From an uncultured Oscillospiraceae bacterium (lineage in GTDB: Bacteria > Bacillota > Clostridia > Oscillospirales > Oscillospiraceae): a stretch of 21,114 bases of DNA. The notes beneath the pieces were generated by a model that saw nothing but the letters and a program-made list of their open reading frames with translations, did not search any database and was not told where the DNA came from. The stretch is from the NCBI GenBank assembly GCA_910579485.1, contig CAJTVO010000004.1, positions 1 to 21,114 on the forward strand, written 5' to 3'. The number at the start of each line of letters is the position of its first letter. Within the stretch, counting starts at the first letter, position 1. A program made the translations under genes and the position numbers. Shown here one piece after another: positions 14,635 through 21,114 of this stretch.

Positions 14635-15471
14635 TCACGTCACTAATCCAAGCTTTTCCATCTGCCTCGCGTGTTCGGCGCCGGTGGTCATCAAATAGAT
14701 CCGGGTGGTGTCGATGGAGGAGTGGCCCAGCACGTCCGCCAGCTTTACGATGTCGCGGCAGGCCCGATAGAACGCCGTGGCAAACAGATGGCGGAGATTA
14801 TGGGGAAAGACTTTCGACGCCTCCACCCCCGCCTCTTTGCACAGCGCCTTCATCTCCCGCCAGATCTGCCTGCGGGAGACCGGCGCGCCGCTTCTGGTGA
14901 GAAAGATCTCGCCGGAGGCGGTCTTTTGCTTTCTGGCGTACTTGAGGAGCTTCCGGCAGAGCTTCGACGGGAGAAGGATGGTGCGGATCTTGCCTTTCAG
15001 CCGTATTTCCGTCCGTCCCGCCCGGGCGGCCTCCACGGTGATATATTGGACCTCCGAGACGCGGATGCCGGTGGCGCAGATGGTCTCCATCAGCAGCGCC
15101 AGCCGCTCCCGCCCCAGGCCCGCCGCGGCGTCCAGGAGCCGCTGGTACTCGCCCCGGGTCAATTCCCGGCGCTGCTCCCGGAACGTCCGGCGCTGGATGC
15201 GGAGGGAACGGACCCTGCACTCCTCCCGGCCCAGGAATTTCAGCAGGCGGTTGACGGCGGAGAGCATGGAGTTGACGGTGGCCGGGGCGTAGCCCTTCTG
15301 GAGCAGGTGCTCCCGCCATTGGGCGGCGGCCTCCGGGGTCAGCGCCCGGTCCCCCAGCCAGAGGGCGAAGCCGGTGCAGTCGTGAAGGTACTTGCCGGCT
15401 GTTCCGGAGGAGCGGTCCTCCTGGCGCAGATGGGCGGAAAAGACGGAGAGTTCCCTGGAAGAGATAGTCAT
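14635..15471 (-). CDS. Tyrosine recombinase (Xer/integrase family), putative promoter invertase
   Basis: A 278-residue site-specific recombinase: an N-terminal SAM-like core-binding domain (about 1-95, LTPEAAAQWREHLLQKGYAPATVNSMLSAV region) and a C-terminal catalytic domain. Catalytic residues are all visible: Arg137 (ATGIRVSEV), a beta-hairpin Lys (159 or 161, RLKGKIRT), His224 and Arg227 (PHNLRHLFA), His250 (VLGHSSIDTT) and nucleophile Tyr259 (TRIYLM). It has the short form typical of XerC/D and promoter-inverting enzymes, without the N-terminal arm-binding domain of many phage integrases. ATG 15471 follows AAAGGAGG with 7-nt spacing. The right inverted repeat lies 12 bp after its stop. No phage or transposon cargo is nearby, which favours a local switch over an integrase. 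Target sites are inferred. Confidence 0.92.
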   Translation of the reverse strand: MTISSRELSVFSAHLRQEDRSSGTAGKYLHDCTGFALWLGDRALTPEAAAQWREHLLQKGYAPATVNSMLSAVNRLLKFLGREECRVRSLRIQRRTFREQRRELTRGEYQRLLDAAAGLGRERLALLMETICATGIRVSEVQYITVEAARAGRTEIRLKGKIRTILLPSKLCRKLLKYARKQKTASGEIFLTRSGAPVSRRQIWREMKALCKEAGVEASKVFPHNLRHLFATAFYRACRDIVKLADVLGHSSIDTTRIYLMTTGAEHARQMEKLGLVT

Positions 15472-15483
15472 AGATAGACCTCC

Positions 15484-15512
15484 TTTGTGTGATGCTCATA
15501 TTTTCACACAAA
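15484..15512 (-). promoter_or_regulatory. Inverted repeat abutting the recombinase ribosome site
   Basis: TTTGTGTGA and TCACACAAA (arms 15504-15512 and 15484-15492) form a perfect 9-bp inverted repeat with an 11-nt spacer in the recombinase leader. The 3' arm runs straight into GGAGG. It may be a protein operator or an RNA hairpin that restricts ribosome access. No convincing -35/-10 pair for the recombinase is seen upstream. Confidence 0.6.
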
Positions 15513-15632
15513 AGCGGGCAAAGTTGCATGGGAAATGGAAATTTTAAGAATATCCATTGCTGACGGCCGGACAGGAAGGCCTCTGCCCCTTGACAGGGAA
15601 ATCCATTTTGCGAAAACAATGCCGCGTTGGCA

Positions 15633-15656
15633 GGGCGCGCCGGGGTCGTCGCGCCC
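15633..15656. repeat. GC-rich intergenic palindrome, possible dispersed repeat
   Basis: GGGCGCG (15633-15639) and CGCGCCC (15650-15656) are 7-bp arms around CCGGGGTCGT, followed by TACA, in the spacer between the divergent recombinase and thioesterase genes. It resembles REP-like palindromes scattered in genomes of this group (recollection, not verified). There is no T-run, so it is not a typical terminator. Confidence 0.4.
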
Positions 15657-15699
15657 TACAGACACAAAATTGATCTCTCTCATCCCTTGAATTTCCTCT

Positions 15700-15728
15700 T
15701 TGACATATCCGCGCAATAATAGTACAAT
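15700..15728 (+). promoter_or_regulatory. Sigma-A-type promoter of the thioesterase-lar gene run
   Basis: TTGACA (15700-15705), a 17-bp spacer and TACAAT (15723-15728). The predicted start is near 15735, leaving about 20 nt before the GTG of the thioesterase gene. It is the only strong promoter seen for the five plus-strand genes that follow. Confidence 0.85.
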
Positions 15729-15753
15729 AGAATGGCAACTTTAGGAAACAGGA

Positions 15754-16497
15754 GTGATATCTACGCCGCACTATTTCTATGAGACTGCCATAGCCTACTC
15801 CGATCTGGGCACCGACCGGCGGCTGAGCCACAAGGGCCTGCTGCGGATCCTGCAGGAAGCCGCCTCGGTGGCCTCCGACGACGTGGGCTTCGGCTTGAAG
15901 GATGCCAACGAGGTCCACTGGATCCTCAGCAGCTGGCGGCTCCGGATGAAGGAGCGTCCCGCCTGGCGCGCGCCCCTGCGGGTGGAGACCTGGCCCAGGA
16001 CCATGGACGGCTTCCTCTCGGACCGGGACTTCCTGGTCTGGGACGGGGACCGGGAGATCGCCCGGGGGACCAGCCGCTGGGTGCTGGTGAACATGGCGAC
16101 CGGCAGGATCACCCGGATCAACGATGCCGTCAGGAACGCCTATGGAGCGCAGCTGGATGGGCTGGAGCTCTTCGCGGGCGCCCAGGACGTGCCCGGCGGC
16201 GGAAAGACGCCGGAGGACGCCCCCGCCGCCTTCCGGACCACCGTGGGCCGCCGGGACATCGACACCAACCAGCATGTGAACAACCTCCACTATCTGGACT
16301 ACGCCCTGGAGGCCCTGCCGGAGGAGGTCTACCGGGATCTGCCGGAGACTGTGGACATCTCCTTCCGGAAGCAGATCCTGCTGGGCACGCCCATCCAGTG
16401 CCTGTACGCCAGGACGGAGGATGGGAAGCATCAGGTGGAGATCCGCAGCGAGAGCGGCGGAAAGCTGACCCGCCACGCCTTTGTGTGGTTCTATTGA
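15754..16497 (+). CDS. Acyl-ACP thioesterase (double hotdog fold)
   Basis: A 247-residue bacterial member of the FatA/FatB-type acyl-ACP thioesterase family, which releases free fatty acids from acyl carrier protein in the cytoplasm. The first hotdog contains SHKGLLRILQEAASVASDDVGFG and a WILSSWRLRM segment. The second begins around FRTTVGRRDIDTNQHVNNLHYLDY, with the conserved Asn172 and His174 of the active-site loop. The length is normal for bacterial members. The start is GTG 15754; AGGA (15743-15746) lies 7 nt upstream, and no in-frame ATG fits the N-terminal homology. It is the first gene after a strong promoter, with the M18 gene 30 bp downstream. Chain-length preference cannot be judged. 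Confidence 0.88.
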   Translation: MISTPHYFYETAIAYSDLGTDRRLSHKGLLRILQEAASVASDDVGFGLKDANEVHWILSSWRLRMKERPAWRAPLRVETWPRTMDGFLSDRDFLVWDGDREIARGTSRWVLVNMATGRITRINDAVRNAYGAQLDGLELFAGAQDVPGGGKTPEDAPAAFRTTVGRRDIDTNQHVNNLHYLDYALEALPEEVYRDLPETVDISFRKQILLGTPIQCLYARTEDGKHQVEIRSESGGKLTRHAFVWFY

Positions 16498-16527
16498 CGA
16501 TACAATACGGATAAGGAGAACCTTTTG

Positions 16528-17808
16528 ATGAACGATCTTCTTCATTTTCTGGACCAGAGCCCCAGCCGGTTCCACGCGGTGGACTGCCTCCGCCGGGAGC
16601 TGGAGGGGGCGGGCTATACGCCGCTTTCGGAGGGGCGGGGCTGGAGCATCGTCCCCGGCGGGAAGTATTACGCTGTCCGGGGCGGGTCGGCGCTGATCGC
16701 CTTCCGGGTCCCGGCGGGAGAGGCCCGGGGCTTCATGATCTCCGCCAGCCACTCCGACTCCCCCTCCTTCCGGATCAAGGAAAACGCGGAGCTGGCAGGG
16801 CCGGAGGGCTATCTGCGGCTGAACACGGAGCGCTACGGCGGGATGCTGTTCGCCCCCTGGCTGGACAGGCCCCTCACCGTGGCGGGCCGGGTGCTGGCGC
16901 GGGCCGGGGAGGGCATCGAGACCAGACTGGTCTACGTGGACCGGGACCTGCTGATGATCCCCAACGTGGCGGTCCACATGAACCGGGCGGCCAACGACGG
17001 CTTCAAGTACGACCCCAAGTGCGACATGGTGCCCCTGATGGGGCTGGGGACGGAGAAGGGGGCCTTCCGGGCCGTCGTGGCGGAGTACGCCGGGTGTAAG
17101 GCGGAGGACATCCTGGGGACGGACCTGTTCCTCTGCCCCCGCCAAAAGGCGATGGTCTGGGGCGCTGGGAACGAGTTCGTCTCCTCCCCCAGGCTGGACG
17201 ACCTCCAGTGCGCCTGGGGCTGCTTCCGGGGATTCATGGCGGCGGAGGAGAGCGCCTCCATCCCGGTGTTCGCCCTGCTGGACAACGAGGAGGTGGGAAG
17301 CCTCACCAAGCAGGGAGCCGACGGCACCTTCCTGGCGGACGTGGTCGCGCGGGTCTGCGCCGCTCTGGAGCTGGACCGGGCGGCGGCGACGGCCAACAGC
17401 TTCCTGGTCTCCGCCGACAATGCCCACGCCGTCCACCCCAACCATCCGGAGTACCATGACGCCACCCACCGCCCCGCCATGAACGCCGGCGTGGTCATCA
17501 AGCACGGCGTCCGGTACGCTACGGACGGGGTGTCTCAGGCGGTGTTCACCGCCCTGTGCCAAAAGGCGGGGGTGCCGGTGCAGCACTTTGCCAACCGCTC
17601 CGACCTGCCCGGCGGCGGGACCCTGGGGCTCATCTCCACCTCCCACCTGTCGGTGAATACCGTGGACGTGGGGCTGGCCCAGCTGGCCATGCACTCCTGC
17701 TATGAGACGGCGGGAGCCAAGGACGCGGACTATCTCGTCCAGGCAATGACCGCCTTCTATGCCGCTTCCTTCCGGGAGGAGGACGGGCGGTTCACGTTGA
17801 GTAATTGA
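16528..17808 (+). CDS. M18 family aspartyl-type aminopeptidase
   Basis: A 426-residue dinuclear-zinc aminopeptidase of family M18, which removes N-terminal (often acidic) residues from peptides in the cytoplasm. Metal and catalytic residues are visible: His75 and Asp77 in ISASHSDSPSF, Asp224 in PRLDDLQCAWG, Glu254-Glu255 in LDNEEVGS, and the SADNAHAVHPNHPE and C-terminal STSHLSVNTVDVG segments. The frame can also start at TTG 16525, but ATG 16528 is preferred, with AAGGAG (16513-16518) 9 nt upstream. It is in the same gene run as the thioesterase and GH13 genes, with no obvious metabolic link. Length fits the family. Confidence 0.93.
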   Translation: MNDLLHFLDQSPSRFHAVDCLRRELEGAGYTPLSEGRGWSIVPGGKYYAVRGGSALIAFRVPAGEARGFMISASHSDSPSFRIKENAELAGPEGYLRLNTERYGGMLFAPWLDRPLTVAGRVLARAGEGIETRLVYVDRDLLMIPNVAVHMNRAANDGFKYDPKCDMVPLMGLGTEKGAFRAVVAEYAGCKAEDILGTDLFLCPRQKAMVWGAGNEFVSSPRLDDLQCAWGCFRGFMAAEESASIPVFALLDNEEVGSLTKQGADGTFLADVVARVCAALELDRAAATANSFLVSADNAHAVHPNHPEYHDATHRPAMNAGVVIKHGVRYATDGVSQAVFTALCQKAGVPVQHFANRSDLPGGGTLGLISTSHLSVNTVDVGLAQLAMHSCYETAGAKDADYLVQAMTAFYAASFREEDGRFTLSN

Positions 17809-17823
17809 AAGGATATTATTTTT

Positions 17824-19134
17824 ATGTGGTTTGACCAATCAGTCGTTTATCAGATTTATCCCCTGGGCCTGTGCGGCGCGCCGGAGTACAACGACGGCGT
17901 GCAGGAGCACCGCATCCTCCGGGTGCTGGACTGGGTGGAGCATATCAAGGAGGCCGGCGCCGATACCGTCCTCTTCAACCCCCTCTTCGACAGCGACAGG
18001 CACGGCTATGACACGCGGGATTACTTCCATGTAGACTGCCGCCTGGGCACGGACGAGGACTTCAAGCAGGTCTGCGACGCTCTCCATGAAGCCGGGCTGC
18101 GGGTGATGCTGGACGGGGTGTTCAACCATGTGGGCCGGGGATTCTGGGCCTTCCGGGACGTGCAGGAGAAGAAGTGGGACAGCCCCTGCAAGGACTGGTT
18201 CCGCATCGACTTCAACGGCAATACTGGGTATAACGACGGCTTCTGGTACGAGGCCTGGGAGGGGCACTACGAGCTGGTGAAGCTGAATCTGGACAACCCG
18301 GCGGTGGTCCGGCACCAGTTCGACGCCATCCGTTCCTGGGTGGACCAGTTCGATATTGACGGCCTGCGGCTGGACGTGGCCTACTGCCTCTCGCCGGACT
18401 ATCTGCGGCAGCTGCGGGAGTTCACCGGCGGGCTCAAGGCGGACTTCGTCCTTATGGGGGAGACCCTCCACGGGGATTACAACCGCTGGATGAACGACGG
18501 GGCCTGCCACTCGGTGACCAACTACGAGTGCTACAAGGGGCTGTGGTCCAGCTTCAACTCCATGAACCTCTTCGAGATCGGGCACTCCCTGGCCCGGCAG
18601 TTCGGGCCGGAGAATTGGACCCTTTACAAGGGGAAGCATCTGCTGAGCTTCCTGGACAACCACGACGTGGAGCGCATCGCCAGTATGCTCTCCAACAAGG
18701 AGCATCTGCGGCCCGCTTACGGTGTCCTCTTCGGGATGCCCGGCGTTCCGGCGGTGTACTACGGCAGCGAGTGGGGCATCGAGGGAAAGAAGTCCCAGGG
18801 GGACGCCGCCCTGCGGCCCGCGATCGAGAAGCCGGAGGCCAACGAGCTGACGGCGTTCATCGCCCGGCTGGCGGAAGCGCATAAGAACAGCAAGGCGCTG
18901 TGCTACGGCTCCTATCGGAACGTGGTGCTGACCAACCATCAGATCATCTTCGAGCGAGCCTGTGACGGCGAGCGGGTGCTGGTGGCGGTCAACGCCGGCG
19001 GCGAGAGCTACACGGCTCATTTTGACGCGGGCTGCGGCATGGCGGAGGAGCTGATCAGCGGGCAGAAGCACGACTTCGGCGGCGGCAGCCAGCTGCCCCC
19101 CTACAGCGTGCAGTACTGGAAGATGGAGCGCTGA
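17824..19134 (+). CDS. GH13 alpha-amylase-family glycoside hydrolase
   Basis: A 436-residue cytoplasmic alpha-glucan enzyme of family GH13, lacking a signal peptide. The four conserved regions are present: DGVFNHV (97-103), GLRLDVAY with nucleophile Asp184, MGET with acid/base Glu213, and FLDNHDVER with Asp281. The start MWFDQSVVYQIYPLG goes straight into the TIM barrel, so it lacks the N-terminal domain of neopullulanase-type enzymes and is short for that group. Likely substrates are intracellular maltodextrins; exact specificity is not determined. ATG 17824 follows AAAGGA with 9-nt spacing, 15 bp after the M18 stop. No transporter or maltose regulator is nearby. Confidence 0.92.
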   Translation: MWFDQSVVYQIYPLGLCGAPEYNDGVQEHRILRVLDWVEHIKEAGADTVLFNPLFDSDRHGYDTRDYFHVDCRLGTDEDFKQVCDALHEAGLRVMLDGVFNHVGRGFWAFRDVQEKKWDSPCKDWFRIDFNGNTGYNDGFWYEAWEGHYELVKLNLDNPAVVRHQFDAIRSWVDQFDIDGLRLDVAYCLSPDYLRQLREFTGGLKADFVLMGETLHGDYNRWMNDGACHSVTNYECYKGLWSSFNSMNLFEIGHSLARQFGPENWTLYKGKHLLSFLDNHDVERIASMLSNKEHLRPAYGVLFGMPGVPAVYYGSEWGIEGKKSQGDAALRPAIEKPEANELTAFIARLAEAHKNSKALCYGSYRNVVLTNHQIIFERACDGERVLVAVNAGGESYTAHFDAGCGMAEELISGQKHDFGGGSQLPPYSVQYWKMER

Positions 19135-19141
19135 GCGCTCC
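19125..19141 (+). repeat. Palindrome enclosing the GH13 stop codon
   Basis: GGAGCGC-TGA-GCGCTCC is a perfect 7-bp inverted repeat whose 3-nt centre is the TGA stop codon (19132-19134). There is no T-run, so it is not a classic terminator. It could modestly attenuate the transcript or stabilise upstream mRNA before larB, which starts 37 bp after the stop. Confidence 0.5.
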
Positions 19142-19171
19142 GCCGCCGGAAACGGAAAAGGAGGATGGTCC

Positions 19172-19930
19172 ATGGGAGAACAGGAGATCCGCGCTCTGCT
19201 GGAGCGGGTGCGCTCCGGCGAGACCGCGCCGGAGGAGGCGGCCCGGCTTCTCAGCCGGACGGCCTATGAGGACCTGGGGTACGCCAAGGTGGACCACCAC
19301 CGGGCCGCGCGGCAAGGCGCGGCGGAGGTGATCTTCGGCCAGGGGAAGACGGCGGAGCAGATCGAGGGCATCGTCCGGTCCATGATGGGCCGGGGGGCGG
19401 AGAACATCATCGTCACCCGGCTCTCGGAGGAAAAGGAGGCCCTGCTGCGGGGGAAGGTCCCTTACCGCTATTCCGCCCAGGCGCGTCTGGCGGTGGCGAA
19501 CCCGGCGGAGCGTCCCCTTACAGGGGACATCGCCGTGGTCAGCGCCGGGACCAGCGACCTGGCGGTCTGCGAGGAGGCCGCCCTCACCGCCGAGGCTTTG
19601 GGCAGCAGGGTCCACCGGGTCTACGACGCCGGGGTGGCCGGGCTCCATCGGCTGCTGGGTTCCCTGCCGGTGCTGGAGCAGGCCCGGTGCATCGTGGCCG
19701 TGGCGGGCATGGAGGGAGCGCTGCCCAGCGTGGTGGGCGGCCTGGTCGGCTGCCCGGTAATCGCCGTGCCGACCAGCGTGGGCTATGGGGCCAACCTGGG
19801 CGGGCTGGCGGCGCTGCTGGCCATGCTGAACTCCTGCGCCAGCGGGGTCAGCGTGGTGAACATCGACAACGGCTTCGGCGCGGGGTTTTTGGCCCATAGG
19901 ATCAATCAGATGAAGGGGATATCGGAATGA
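19172..19930 (+). CDS. larB: Nickel-pincer nucleotide biosynthesis carboxylase/hydrolase LarB
   Basis: LarB carboxylates and hydrolyses nicotinic acid adenine dinucleotide to pyridine-3,5-dicarboxylate mononucleotide, the first step toward the nickel-pincer cofactor of lactate racemase and related enzymes. The 252-residue protein has normal length: an N-terminal helical region (RTAYEDLGYAKVDHHR, GQGKTAEQI) and a C-terminal PurE-like domain (DIAVVSAGTSDLAVCEEA, DAGVAGLHRLL, VAGMEGALPSVVGGLV, VPTSVGYG). ATG 19172 follows AAAAGGAGG at 7-nt spacing. The stop overlaps the larC start as ATGA, so the two are translationally coupled. larA and larE are not in the window; larE may lie downstream. Confidence 0.93.
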   Translation: MGEQEIRALLERVRSGETAPEEAARLLSRTAYEDLGYAKVDHHRAARQGAAEVIFGQGKTAEQIEGIVRSMMGRGAENIIVTRLSEEKEALLRGKVPYRYSAQARLAVANPAERPLTGDIAVVSAGTSDLAVCEEAALTAEALGSRVHRVYDAGVAGLHRLLGSLPVLEQARCIVAVAGMEGALPSVVGGLVGCPVIAVPTSVGYGANLGGLAALLAMLNSCASGVSVVNIDNGFGAGFLAHRINQMKGISE

Positions 19931-21114
19931 GAACGCTGTATCTGGAGTGCGCCATGGGCGCGGCGGGGGACATGCTCATGGGCGCGCTCTACGAGCTGTG
20001 CCCGGAGAAGGAACGGTTCCTGGCGGATATGAACGCCCTGCTTCCCGGCGTGACGCTGGAGGCGGAGCCGGTACGGCGGCAGGGGATCGCCGGTACCCAC
20101 ATGCGGGTGGCGGTCCACGGCCATGAAGAGGGTCATGGGCATCCCCATGACCATGAGCATGAGCATCACCACCACGAGCACCGCTCCCTGGCGGATATCG
20201 AGGCCATGATCGACGCATTCCCCCTGCCCCAGCCGGTGCGGGAGAATGCCCGGCGGACCTACGGCCTTATCGCCCAGGCGGAGTCTGCGGCCCACGGCGT
20301 GGAGGTGGGCGAGGTCCATTTCCACGAGGTGGGGGCGCTGGACGCGGTGATGGATGTGACCGGCGTGTGCTACCTGATGCAGATGCTCTCTCCGGAGGCG
20401 GTGTGCGCCTCCACGGTCACGGTGGGCGGCGGCACAGTACATACCGCCCACGGGCTGCTGCCGGTGCCCGCCCCGGCAACAGCGCGGCTGCTCACCGGCG
20501 TACCGGTGACGGCGGGGGACATCGCGGCGGAGCTGTGTACGCCCACCGGGGCGGCGCTGCTGCGGACCTTCGCAAGGAGCTTCGGGCCTATGCCCGGCGG
20601 GGCAATGCTAGGGTGCGGCTACGGGTGCGGAACGAAGGACTTCCCTCGGGCCAACTGCCTGCGTGCCTTTCTGCTGGACACGGCGGAGGTATCGGAGGGG
20701 CCCAATGACTGGATCGTTGAGCTGAAATCCAACATCGACGACATGACCGGTGAGGACATGGGGTTCGCTATGGAGCGCCTGCTGGAGGCGGGGGCGGTGG
20801 ATGTGTCCTATGCCCCGATTTATATGAAGAAGGACCGCCCCGGGGTGGTGCTGACCTGTCTGTGCAGGCCCGGGGACGCGGACCGGCTGGCCCGGGAGAT
20901 GCTGCGGCACACCAGCACCTTCGGCGTCCGGCGGACGGACTGCCCGCGGTATGCTATGAGCGTGTCCTCGGAGGCGGTGGAGACGGTCTATGGGACCGTC
21001 CCGCAAAAGACGGGGATTGGGTATGGGCTGGTCAAGAGCAAGCCGGAGTATGAGTCGATGGCGGAGGCCGCCAGGATGCACGGCGTTCCGCTGGCGGAGG
21101 TGCGGAGGGCCTGC
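19927..21114 (+). CDS. larC: Nickel insertion protein LarC, 3' end cut by window edge
   Basis: LarC inserts nickel into the dithiolated pyridinium mononucleotide in a CTP-dependent step, completing the nickel-pincer cofactor. The frame is open for 396 codons to the window edge; the last residues (KSKPEYESMAEAARMHGVPLAEVRR) look like the normal C terminus, so only a few residues are missing. Signatures: ECAMGAAGDMLMGAL at the N terminus, a histidine-rich stretch at about residues 64-85 (nickel-binding or storage type), EVHFHEVGALDAVMDV, HGLLPVPAPAT, LCTPTGAALL, and the C-terminal NIDDMTGEDMGFAMERL and MKKDRPG. The whole length is one continuous frame, unlike the frameshifted larC1/larC2 of Lactobacillus plantarum. 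ATG 19927 overlaps the larB stop by 3 bp. Confidence 0.94.
   Translation, partial: MRTLYLECAMGAAGDMLMGALYELCPEKERFLADMNALLPGVTLEAEPVRRQGIAGTHMRVAVHGHEEGHGHPHDHEHEHHHHEHRSLADIEAMIDAFPLPQPVRENARRTYGLIAQAESAAHGVEVGEVHFHEVGALDAVMDVTGVCYLMQMLSPEAVCASTVTVGGGTVHTAHGLLPVPAPATARLLTGVPVTAGDIAAELCTPTGAALLRTFARSFGPMPGGAMLGCGYGCGTKDFPRANCLRAFLLDTAEVSEGPNDWIVELKSNIDDMTGEDMGFAMERLLEAGAVDVSYAPIYMKKDRPGVVLTCLCRPGDADRLAREMLRHTSTFGVRRTDCPRYAMSVSSEAVETVYGTVPQKTGIGYGLVKSKPEYESMAEAARMHGVPLAEVRRAC

Noticed and set aside
15544..17838. Minus-strand open frame of 764 codons opposite the thioesterase and M18 genes
   Set aside because: Spans two well-supported genes and their spacer on the other strand; composition is that of a GC-rich shadow.
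19927..21114. Programmed frameshift in larC
   Set aside because: Line-by-line translation stays in one open frame to the window end with motifs from both halves, so no frameshift is needed.

Overview
The window is GC-rich, densely coded Firmicute DNA. It most resembles a gut clostridium of the Oscillospiraceae (Flavonifractor, Lawsonibacter or Oscillibacter-like). Evidence for this is strong AGGAGG ribosome sites, an S-layer-homology surface protein, a BspA-type leucine-rich repeat region, PepF, a bacterial acyl-ACP thioesterase and a nickel-pincer (lar) locus. The taxonomic call is an inference.

Layout. (1) 1-7114, plus strand: the 3' part of mfd, a transglutaminase-like protein, ilvD, a DUF815-type AAA+ ATPase and a MazG-like pyrophosphohydrolase, closely packed or overlapping. 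The run ends at a perfect, probably bidirectional terminator (7124-7164). (2) 7214-9013, minus: oligoendopeptidase F with a near-consensus promoter. (3) 9187-13470, minus: a 1427-residue exported surface protein. Its domains are an acidic 12-residue repeat, BspA-type LRRs, a von Willebrand A domain, an InlB-type repeat, two Cys pairs, a Pro-Thr linker and three SLH domains. (4) 13471-13885: an untranslated leader holding two tandem c-di-GMP-I (GEMM) riboswitch-like aptamers. (5) 13886-14362, minus: a small zinc-ribbon/AP2-domain protein. (6) 14384-14622: a 239-bp segment bounded by perfect 19-bp inverted repeats, containing an outward-facing promoter and a terminator-like hairpin. (7) 14635-15471, minus: a tyrosine recombinase beginning 12 bp beyond the right repeat. 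(8) 15754-21114, plus: acyl-ACP thioesterase, M18 aminopeptidase, a GH13 alpha-amylase-family enzyme, larB and most of larC, probably one transcription unit.

The most interesting part is 9187-15471. Sequence and arrangement fit a phase-variable switch: the recombinase would flip the 239-bp promoter segment. In the orientation given, the promoter points right, into the 3' end of the recombinase gene, so it is OFF for the AP2 gene and possibly the surface protein. Flipped, it would place a promoter and a roughly 70-nt leader before the AP2 gene's AGGAGG site. The surface-protein mRNA would then be controlled again by two c-di-GMP aptamers. Joint control by DNA inversion and a c-di-GMP riboswitch is known for C. 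difficile flagellar genes. Here it would apply to a vWA/LRR/SLH surface protein and an AP2 protein. The inversion, the ligand and co-transcription of AP2 with the surface gene are inferences.

No tRNA, rRNA, CRISPR array or insertion sequence was seen.
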